Shown here one piece after another: positions 56,301 to 64,000 of a stretch of DNA of 64,000 nucleotides. The notes under the pieces are model-generated. The model made no database searches, was not told the origin of the DNA, and saw only the letters and a list, made by a program, of their open reading frames with translations. The DNA lies in contig OY482847.1 of NCBI GenBank assembly GCA_960531495.1, forward strand, positions 29,001,098-29,065,097, in the 5' to 3' direction. The DNA comes from Zeus faber. Lineage: Eukaryota > Chordata > Actinopteri > Zeiformes > Zeidae. Position 1 is the first letter of the stretch; each line of letters starts with the position of its first letter. A program made the position numbers and the translations under genes.

Positions 56301-58624
56301 ATGGTTGCTCGGAAAAATATAACTATATTAATTCAAAAGACATAATGGATAATTAAGACTCTCATGGCATTTACTTATGTTTTTACCTGTTAATACTGAA
56401 GAGAGGTTGACTTATTTTATTCACATTAAACCAAATCTCTTGCAGTTTTCCACAAATGACTTACGAGCCTATTAGGCAATAAAATTATGGTTCTGGTGTT
56501 GTATATTGAGCTTGTCATTAGTGCAATGACATTACATTTACAAACAAATATTTTCTAGTCAAATTTCCCAGGGTGAAATTTACATATAATCGAGTAACCA
56601 AATATTCACACCCATTCACGTTTTTGAATATGACATATTCACCACGGCCCAAACCATGGCCCATAACACAAATGTGTCATTCACAACGCAAAATATTTTT
56701 CCAGAGAGGAACTTACTCAGAGCCGGAGTGGGATCCTTGGCTTCCTCATCTGTGGAAAGAAAACTACAGTTCAGCCCGAGAAATGGGTAATTGAAAAAAA
56801 AAAGTGTGCGAGGTGGTGTGGAGAGGGAGAACGAGCCGTAACAAGACACAGGGGAGAAGAGGGAGAACGCTGGCACCGGAAAAACTGAGCAAATTAATCT
56901 ACCTTTCTCATTAAAAACAGAGAACAGGGGGAGCTACAGAGCCAGCCACGTGTGAACCATCTTGGTGACATCACATAATGAGGGTGTGCAGCAGATATGT
57001 ATTTAAATAATACAAAAGAAAAGTACATGACACTTTCAATATTTTATTAATAATTTATTGTTAATATTATTTATTGTTATTCTTTTATTAATACATTTTA
57101 TTTAAACTGTGCAGCTCGGCCCCCTGATGGTGTGCGAAGGAATTACAAGGCGGGCATGAGAAAATGAAAGATAAACATGTAGTTCAAGTTCAAGAGATTA
57201 TTTGTCACATATAGTCAAGTCAAGTCAATCCAAGTCACACTTTATTTATAAAGCACATTTCATACCAGGCTAACACAATGCACTTTACAAAGAAATAGAA
57301 TCAAAAAAAGAAGAATGCCCCTGAAACAACAGCAACAACAAAACGACAAAAACAGCAACAAAAGCAACTACAACAGCAGCAGCAACAACAGAAAACAACA
57401 ACAACAACAACAGCAGCAGCAGCAGCAACAACAGCAGCTGCAGCCACAGAAACAACAACTGCAGCAGCAACATCAACACCAGCAGAAACAACAAAAACAA
57501 CAGCAAAACAACTATAACAGCTGTAACAACAGCAGCAACAGAAACAACAGAAACAGCAACAGCAGCATCTACAGAAACAACAGCAGCAGCAGCAACAACA
57601 CCAGCAGCAGCAACAACACCAGCAGCAACAACAGCAGCAAGCATCATACATATATGCAGTGAAATATCATGAAACCCGGTGATTACGCAAAATAAGCTCT
57701 AAAAATACTCTAGATACTGAAATAAGTACTGTATATATTAAAGGCCTTCAATATAAACTAGTGCAATGGCCATTCAAAACATGCCTGTTAATGAAAGTTG
57801 CGGTGACTCACAGTTAAAAACACTGGGGAAATACTCACTCTCATGGGAAAAACACACCTAAGTCGTGCTTTTAGATAAACTCTGTGATTGCTTGTTTATT
57901 GATATTACACGTGTCACATGTTCAAATTGCACCAAATTAGACACTGCATGTCCTTGGGTCCTCAGCAATACACCCCCCATGTTGAAGTAGATCGGATGAA
58001 CAGTTGTTAAGATAATTGAAGGACATACATACTCAGGTTCTTTCCTTAATTACTTTGATGTTGAGCCCTTTATTTAGATGTTTTAACTCATACTTGTAGG
58101 ATAATTTATTTTAAAAAATTGGGGAATGTGCACTGGGAATATGGGACGGGATGGGGGACGGAAAGGGGTTGTTATTAATATTCATTGAAAATAATAATAT
58201 AATAATTTGTTCATATTCTAATTTATTTTCATTTTTTAATTTTGTTGTGAAGAGACCAAAGCCACAAATGAATGTGACTGCTTGGTTTACTATAAACTAA
58301 GTTAGTTTGCATGTGACATTTTTTATTTGTACTTTTGAGGTCCGAGGGTGGAGGTCTTGCCAAAAAAGGTTTGAATACCACTGGTCTATAACTATCAACA
58401 TCTTGGCAACTGCAGAGTCACACAGAAAGGATAAAAAAGAGGAAGCAATATTAAGATGTCCACTACACTAGGAGACCAAATCATACCTTACGTGCACATT
58501 ACAACCATGAGGTGAATAAACTGGCTATTTTTGTAAAAACAGAATAAACCAACCACAGAAGTTTTTTACCTATCTCCAGTGTCTTGCTCTGAGCCTCTGT
58601 GGCGATGGAGGTTCCACAGCCCAT
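45337..58624 (-). CDS. ppef1: ppef1: serine/threonine protein phosphatase with EF hands
   Basis: There are 18 coding exons: 58624-58570, 56749-56717, 54625-54498, 54394-54334, 52627-52464, 51795-51681, 51417-51371, 51210-51044, 50232-50196, 49842-49693, 49444-49293, 48134-47894, 47807-47622, 46872-46730, 46633-46527, 46441-46278, 45735-45651, 45533-45337; 743 residues. The family is a calcium/calmodulin-responsive phosphatase of sensory neurons and photoreceptors. Visible: N-terminal MGCGTS acylation motif; IQ motif ([20 protein letters not shown]); PPP catalytic motifs GDLHG (186), GDFVDRG (215), GNHED (247), HGGIS (300), WSDP and [11 protein letters not shown]; a 130-residue Arg/Ser and poly-Ser insert between HGGIS and WSDP; and C-terminal EF hands [13 protein letters not shown] and [13 protein letters not shown] plus a weaker one ([13 protein letters not shown]). 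Linkage to phka2 and rs1 favours ppef1 over ppef2. The exon 3 donor is GC. Exon 10 could use an upstream acceptor, but ACT at 49842 restores the family alignment. Confidence 0.94.
46879..46952. repeat. (CA)n array abutting the ppef1 exon 14 acceptor
   Basis: In the ppef1 direction it is (TG)n followed only by TTCCAG and then the exon at 46872. Confidence 0.97.
50988..51010 (+). repeat. 23-bp conserved word, copy 1
   Basis: Begins GCAATTTTGATCTTGCAACA. It is identical to copies at 52905-52927 and 59835-59857. Preceding sequence also shares GAGTCAAACCTTT and CTGGAGCTGAT with the 52905 copy. Confidence 0.85.
52905..52927 (+). repeat. 23-bp conserved word, copy 2
   Basis: Same 23 bases as at 50988, in ppef1 intron 4, with related upstream sequence from about 52790. 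Confidence 0.85.
53300..53364. repeat. (CA)n microsatellite
   Basis: About 16 CA units, in ppef1 intron 4. Confidence 0.95.
53815..54105 (+). mobile_element. 3' tail of a fish non-LTR retrotransposon
   Basis: T-rich 3' UTR-like sequence ending GATGCTAAGCAAGCCAAACA, then GAATAAATCTGATTCTGAAT with a repeated GATTCTGAAT/GATTCTTATT tail. This ending is common to fish LINE copies. No coding part remains. It lies in ppef1 intron 4. Confidence 0.6.
54647..55829 (-). mobile_element. Degenerate Tc1-like DNA transposon
   Basis: Inverted ends: GCCGATCAGCCACAACATTA at the left and GTGGTTTTAATGTTGTGGCT at the right (about 55804). Between them the minus strand reads a broken Tc1/mariner transposase. It includes [17 protein letters not shown] near the catalytic glutamate (54731-54905), upstream fragments with [12 protein letters not shown]-type sense in other frames, and a helix-turn-helix remnant near 55397-55480 (RRATVA). 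Frames are interrupted, so it is inactive. A second repeat beginning CTTCTTCTTCGGGTTGCTCC is nested at about 55605-55670. It sits in ppef1 intron 2, ending 22 nt from exon 3. Confidence 0.85.
57186..57730 (-). repeat. Dispersed repeat (copy 5) split by a nested insertion
   Basis: Left part 57186-57215 (AAGTTCAAGAGATTATTTGTC) and right part 57647-57730 (ATATGCAGTGAAATATCATG, then CGCAAAATAAGCTCTAAAA) together make one reverse copy of the family at 17502. The 57216-57646 insert starts with a LINE-type 3' end (CACTTTATTTATAAAGCACA) and continues as a CAA/CAG array. Confidence 0.65.
57317..57645. repeat. Interrupted CAA/CAG trinucleotide array
   Basis: Nearly every triplet over about 330 nt is CAA, CAG, AAC or a one-base variant. 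Spurious frames of Gln/Asn, Ala/Val or Cys arise in all phases. It lies in ppef1 intron 1 and is not an exon. Confidence 0.95.
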
Positions 58625-59057
58625 AATGTCCACGGAAAGAGCGGGGTGAATCCTCACATGGGCCGGTGTCTCACAAGGTGGTGATGATGAAGAGCTGGAC
58701 CAGAGGGCATGGAGCTGCAGAAGAGAAGTCCATAAAGAGAAGGACAACAAGCGTTACAGCATAAGAAAATACAAATAGAAAAAAAGTCAATATACAATAA
58801 AACAAACAAAAAATACATTTAAAAAAATACACGATAACCTGCAATATATTATAATTCTAAAAACTAACAAAAAATATTAAGAAAAAAAATCCCAATATGC
58901 AATACATCTACACGTTACCTAAAAAAAACAACCCTGCAATACACACTGTCTCTGTATAAGCAATTCAAATTCTGGTAACAAGTATGACGTCAACTATGTA
59001 ACTAATGAGATCTAATAATACCAAACTCTTGATACTAGAGGTATCCAATTGCAAAGG

Positions 59058-59059
<2 letters not shown>

Positions 59060-59102
<43 letters not shown>
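59060..59102. repeat. (AT)n microsatellite
   Basis: About 21 AT units upstream of ppef1. Confidence 0.97.
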
Positions 59103-59105
<3 letters not shown>

Positions 59106-59834
59106 TAACTTGAACAGGGCGGGAAACGACGTGTATAAAATGCATTCAATCCATTGTAATCTGTTCTCATTTTAATCGTCAATCTTAGAAATACATGTAT
59201 TTACACTGGAGGATTAGGTATTATCACAGTATTAAGCCCAATCACATCCGCCGTTGGTTTCCCTGCAACGCAACAGGCTCTGTGCATGATCCGCAATGTG
59301 CCTACCTGTCGCTGGCACTCGCGATCCCCAATCCGTCGTCTTGAAATGCATTTAAATGAACAGAGCTGGAAATTCTGAACAGATGGAGATAAAGAGCTAA
59401 AGATAAAGAGAAATCTACAGAATGAAAAGGAGGAAACGCTCGGAGCGCAGCGCACCGCGCGGCACTGAGGCTGTCCGCGGGCAGGGGGAGGGATGTTCAA
59501 TTGAAATGGACATTACATGCATGGATTCATTACATTTACATCACCACATGCAGTAGTTTGTCAAACTTTAATAGGATCTTCATTTGAGGGGAGCCCCCCC
59601 CCCCCCCAAACCGTCTGTGTGACCAGTACACAGATGTAGGGGTACGAGCCAGATGCGTTACTGCATGCAGCGCTGCAGAGGGAAGCGTCTAGCGCCGCCG
59701 AGCATCTCAGAAGCAGACGTCAAGAGATGGGCCTTGGGGTTAAGTTCATTGAAACGCTGCCACAGTCAGAACTGCCGAACTACCCATCAGGTCTTTTTAA
59801 CGCCAAACTGGAAATGATTGATTCGTACACGCTC

Positions 59835-59857
59835 GCAATTTTGATCTTGCAACACAA
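59835..59857 (+). repeat. 23-bp conserved word, copy 3
   Basis: Identical to the words at 50988 and 52905. The flanks here are less similar. Confidence 0.85.
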
Positions 59858-60250
59858 GTGCTAAATTGCATTTTGACAGGATTTGAAGACAACCGCATCT
59901 TTGAAGCCCAGCAAGTGACCGCTGTACTGTAGGGTTGCCAGTTCAGGCAACTGCGATTAATTTACTTAATATTTGGTGGGAATTGCAGTTCGTACCCGGC
60001 CGTCACAATGTCTTGAAACAGTGCCTCAGTACTGAGGACTGAGTTTTTAAACAATCACGTACAGCACCAATTGGAACACAAAAGGATCCAGTATAAAAAG
60101 CAATTTCGTGTAACGTGTAGACCACACTTATGGCAAATCGAGCCGTTTCAAAACCATGAACCGAGACAAAGGTCGAACATGGATAGACTTTAATAAATGC
60201 GTTAAAACATAAAATATGTACAGTCAAGGAGCCAGCACAGCCGATCGGCA

Positions 60251-60726
60251 TTATGCGGCGGCTCTGGTGAAGGTCCTCTGCCGCACAAGGGCGACGGCAG
60301 CGTTGACCTCTTGGTGAGTGATGGTCCTTCGCCTGTTGGTTTTGGACAGACGGGAAGCCTCCAGCCCCACCAGTCCGAGCAAAACCCGCTTCGGACAACT
60401 AGACGGGCTCCTCCGGAAGACCGGCCCCACGGAGTAAGCATGACTGCCCTGTGAATGGAGAAGTTAAACATAGAAGGGCGTTGACGACAAAGTAAAACTA
60501 TTCATATCTAAATCAGTGATAATTTAACAGTCCCCAGTCATTTTTAAATAATGCAGTAGCAAAAAGAAACCATGGCCTCCCTCATTCAACAACTTCAAAT
60601 CCCAAGTCCCATTTTAAAGTGTGGTCTGACCGCCTTCTGAGCTCTGTAGATGAGGGTTGCGTAGGCCACTTTCCTTTTCTTCACAGCCCGCTGCACCTTC
60701 CTCGTCGGCCTGCGCGGCACCTTCAT
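60251..60726 (-). CDS. Short histone H2B-like protein, two exons
   Basis: Exons 60726-60631 and 60448-60251 join in phase 0 (donor GTCAGA, acceptor TTCACAG) and give 97 residues. The start has a good context (CCAAAATGAAG) and an in-frame stop upstream. The N-tail is short and very basic (MKVPRRPTRKVQRAVKKRK), followed by AYATLIYRAQKA at the position of H2B helix 1. The stretch LEASRLSKTNRRRTITHQEV, then NAAVALV, aligns without gaps to the end of helix 2, loop 2 and helix 3 of H2B. The spacing from helix 1 to EASRL is 38 residues, against 37 in H2B. The protein stops about ten residues after helix 3, so the H2B C-terminal helix is missing. Canonical H2B genes lack introns. It may be a germline-type H2B variant or another small histone-fold protein; the middle part is too divergent to settle this by eye. 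Confidence 0.65.
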
Positions 60727-61859
60727 TTTGGCCGCACTGCTCTGATAAGCGTTTCCTTAAAACACCGGCTCCGGGGACAGATTGACGGCCTTTTATAGAG
60801 CAGCAAGAAAATGGCTTACAATTGAAAACAGCCTTGAGTGGTTAGGCTTGACTGTTTTCACATGGGGGTTTTTTTTCTGACCTGTGGATGCAATATCTTC
60901 TCCACCTTCTACATCACTGTACTGTAGGGGGGAGCAAGGATGGTGAAGAGAATTGGGGGGGGGGGGAAAGTCCAAAACTAATAAAAATAAATAAATAATG
61001 AAAATAAATAATGAAAGGGAATTAAAATATGAACTAATTGTATTATTTGTAATTAACTAAGGGAAAAAAAACAACCCCCTTCTCTCTCAAATATATAATA
61101 TATAATAATATAATATATGATTACATCTATATATTAGAATATTATAGGCCTACTTTAATGCAATTCCTCTGCCGCCCATTAGGGGGCGCACCCCGCACTA
61201 GATACTTTGGGACTAGGAAGTACCGTTGTGGCAGCAGGGCGCACAATGGCGGCGGCTAGAAGGAAACATGTACCTTCACAAGGATGTGGCTCAGCCATTA
61301 TCTAAAATGGCTCATCTGCAATAAATGGCAAATGTATTACTGGATTTAATTCCTTACTTCCGTTCATCAACGCAACACTCTTCTCCACACCTCACATGTT
61401 AAAACGGGGACATTATTGTACAGTGTTGCCCTTTTCCATTGAGCAGTGGGTCTAGAGCGGAGTGTTTTGGCAACCGAGTCACCTTCTGGTCCATCATACG
61501 ATTCAAAAGGCCCAGCAAGAAGCCACAACCCCATCACACACACACACACACGCACACGCACACGCACACACACACACACACACACACAGAGACCATTCAC
61601 ATGACCCACCCTCCCTATTTTTGTTTTCATTTTTCCTGGATTTGCGCCTTTCCGTGGAGCAGTCAGTGATTTCCACTAACTGGCGTCAAAATGCATTGTG
61701 GTGGATGGTGAACAGCTGCAGGAGGGGCTTTGTGAGATAAGGATGGTATTAGGTAAGGCCATTAGTGCCCTGTGGATTATTGTAATCCAGCCTCTCTACG
61801 CTGCCGAATCGTTTGCTCAGTTTAGAGCCACCGTAGTGTTGGTCGAAACAGGTTGCAAG
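60727..61859. promoter_or_regulatory. Region between the H2B-like gene and rs1
   Basis: The two genes diverge here. There is no coding exon. It contains a poly-G run (60956-60966), AT-rich sequence at 61030-61140, a short GC-rich patch with GGCGGCGGC (61247) and a (CA)n/(CG) array at 61535-61588. Confidence 0.4.
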
Positions 61860-62694
61860 ATGGCTCCAAGCGCGCGTCGTTTCCTTCTGGTGCTGCTTCT
61901 GGGAGCTCACGGTAGGTTGCTTTCACTTGGTTGCTATCTGGGCTGGTGAGTCTGCGGGCGCCAATAGTTCTTTCTTGATCTCTTTTCCACCTGTGAGTTT
62001 GGAATAGTGGAATCACAACGGTGTGCAGGACCCACAGTTCATTGGCTGATGAGTACAATTCTACCCACAAAAAAGCAAAAAGTTAATGTAAATGGAGTAT
62101 TTGTGATGTCAGTGATTTGAATCAGTAGTAATTTATTGAGACCTCTACAGATCTGACACAGATAGGTTCCCAAGGACTCCTAGATTTTGAGCTTGTTTTT
62201 GCGTTTTATAATGTGAAGACAGTGATCAACATAGCCTTGTATGATGGAGACCCTGTTAAACATATTAATCCAAAATATGTTTTTCCCTTCCCTTTCCCTG
62301 TTTGTCTGCTTTGCTTGCTGTCCATCTGTCTGATCAGCAACCATTAGCATCCACGCTCAGGAGGTAAGTGAATCCCTGGTTTGGTCTGGCTCTAGCCTGG
62401 AGTTTGTCCTATTGTATATTGAGATTATCGCAATGTGTGTCTTGCTTGGTGTGTGTCTTTCTGTGTGTGTATGTGTGCGCGGGCGTGCGCGGGCGTGCGC
62501 GTGCGTGTGCGTGCGTGCTTGTGTGTGTGTGTGTATGTGTGTTCATGTATGTATACAGCAGGTGGGTGTTTCCGAACCATGGAGCAGCAGGGCTTGTAAG
62601 TGTGACTGTGAAGGAGGAGAGTCTCCCACTGAGTATTCCTCCATTTTGGCTCCAGCTGGCCCCATCATGGTGCGAGGCATGGACTGCATGCCAG
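61860..62694 (+). CDS. rs1: rs1: retinoschisin, first three coding exons only (partial)
   Basis: Exons: 61860-61911 (signal peptide MAPSARRFLLVLLLGAHA), 62338-62363 and 62559-62694. They join in frame to 71 complete codons plus one base, and the third donor is CCAG/GTAAGA. The third exon encodes EPWSSRACKCDCEGGE and ends RGMDCMP, which matches the Rs1 domain preceding the discoidin domain. The family protein is secreted by photoreceptors and bipolar cells and forms octamers that hold retinal layers together. I found no fourth exon (expected to begin with a CPYHKPLG-type sequence) before the window ends, so the discoidin domain lies to the right. The location beside ppef1 agrees. A TG-rich stretch precedes exon 3. 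Confidence 0.88.
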
Positions 62695-63697
62695 GTAAGA
62701 ACTGGAGTAAAACCCCGTCCCCCATAGTTGCCTTTGTTTTGTGTCCACTAAAAGGACAATTTAACTCTCAAGGCTTCAGAGGTCCTCATTCTCGTAATAG
62801 GTGGATGGTATCAAAATATCTGCAAGAGCAAGGAAGCCCAAACCCTACAGCCAGAAAAAACCCTCTTGAGGCGGGATATTCACGTAACCTTGATGAAGGA
62901 CATGCAAGATGGATCCATGGATCCTTCCAAAATGGCTTGGCGAGTGATGGCGCCAAGTGGGCAGACATACTGTATAGGACAATAAGTATAGGTGTACATT
63001 GATACTGTTGCTATCAGGACCTTGACTGTATAGGGACCCACTCTTAGTAGTCTCAGTATATTATAGCTACTGATAGAGCGCACTTTATATGCTTCTCTGC
63101 GGAGAACATTATGTTGCATTGCTTCTATTGTTTACTGTTGAACATTACTATTTCACTCAATCAATCAGAGCGATAAGGTTTCTGTGTTTACAGTGTACTC
63201 CCCACAATGCATCTTCACTCATGGCCTCAGGTACAATAACTGTCCAGAAGGATGATGAGATGTTCCTGTTGATGAGATGTTCTACAGGAGTCACCATCCC
63301 TACAGGGCAAAGCTCAAGCATGTCTGGCTGTGGCTTCTCAGTGAATATGTTCATATGAAAAAGCGAACCGCATTGGGTTTTCTTTACATTTTTATATTGA
63401 CAACGCCTCCATCCCTCCATCCATCCGTCCATCCCTCCCTCTGCCTGGGGAGATCTGTTTGACTCCGTGGAAGCAGGGACAGGCGAAGCGTTTCACTCGA
63501 GGGCGCCTAGAGGTCCGCCCACTTTTGGGTTTGAAGCTTGGCGTCCGTGAGAGTCCCCTACAGTACTGATGCTTCATATTTTTTATAAAGTAGTGTAGAT
63601 GAGGCGACAGGAAACAATGTCAGATCAGATGCTGTGTGATCAAATACACCATCATCTTTCCACCTGGTTGAAGCATATTAATAAGGGTGTTCAAATC

Positions 63698-63733
<36 letters not shown>

Positions 63734-64000
63734 TGTGTGTCACCCTGAGCCCCGTGGCACAGGGAAGTGCGGCAGGCAGTGACGGTGAGGAGAAAGTGCT
63801 TCGGCAGATCATCGTATTCTTAGAACAGACACTGAGATTACAGGGCTCGGAATAGGCGACTCGCACCGCACAGCGACGGGTACAAACGGATGAGACGGAA
63901 CCTACCCTGTGACAGCGTCAAGTCGCAGCCAAAAGGAAAAAAGCACCCCACTATTATCTTACTGGGTCGGGTCAGTGCTGTGGATTGTAAATGTTTCTAT
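62695..64000. other. rs1 intron 3, no exon seen
   Basis: No discoidin-domain exon is recognisable. The stretch contains a CCATC-type short repeat (63408-63440), a (TG)n array (63699-63740) and otherwise unremarkable sequence. Confidence 0.5.

Larger units (their letters stand above)
58625..60250. promoter_or_regulatory. ppef1 upstream region
   Basis: No further coding exon is supported. A minus-strand acceptor (CTGCAG near 58717) suggests that the ppef1 start exon is preceded by a 5' UTR intron. A CpG-rich patch at about 59430-59490 is a plausible promoter. The region also contains an (AT)n array at 59060-59102, a poly-C run near 59598 and the third 23-bp word at 59835-59857. Confidence 0.4.

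Noticed and set aside
57285-57662. Gln/Asn-rich, Ala/Val-rich and Cys-rich frames
   Set aside because: These are frame products of the CAA/CAG array in a ppef1 intron, open in all phases. No conserved domain is attached.
62412-63002. 196-codon frame continuing rs1 exon 3 into the following sequence, including NSQGF
   Set aside because: The donor CCAG/GTAAGA at 62694 ends the exon. The downstream NSQGF resembles a retinoschisin word but lacks the expected surrounding residues and splice sites, so it is taken as chance.

Overview
The window is vertebrate nuclear DNA, almost certainly from a teleost fish. It has spliced genes with GT-AG introns of 0.1-5 kb, abundant (CA)n/(TG)n arrays, fish-type LINE tails, a Tc1-like DNA transposon and several short inverted-repeat elements. 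Gene content matches vertebrate Xp22-type synteny. Nothing prokaryotic, viral or CRISPR-like was seen. Exon models were built by hand from splice motifs and reading-frame continuity. All coding lengths close in frame, but no transcript or alignment data were available.

Layout, left to right: zrsr2 (+, 563-4940; CCCH/RRM/SR splicing factor); ap1s2 (-, 6650-10194; clathrin adaptor sigma subunit), tail to tail with zrsr2; a repeat-rich gap with a 602-nt alternating purine/pyrimidine microsatellite; phka2 (+, 14116-33792; 32 coding exons, phosphorylase kinase alpha subunit), whose intron 30 holds a decayed L2/CR1-like LINE; an unnamed secreted sushi/mucin-like/EGF protein (-, 35784-43811; 9 coding exons), with a second LINE in its intron 5; ppef1 (-, 45337-58624; 18 coding exons, EF-hand protein phosphatase), with a Tc1-like element next to a splice acceptor; a short intron-containing histone H2B-like gene (-, 60251-60726); and the first three exons of rs1 (+, from 61860; retinoschisin), which runs off the right edge.

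The genes do not form one pathway. The order rs1-ppef1-phka2 with alternating strands is the conserved vertebrate neighbourhood, here next to zrsr2-ap1s2. The most unusual items are a hairpin-dense, cloverleaf-like fold in zrsr2 intron 10, the H2B-like protein lacking the C-terminal helix, the unnamed sushi/EGF gene, and recurrent TG arrays just upstream of 3' splice sites in three different genes.
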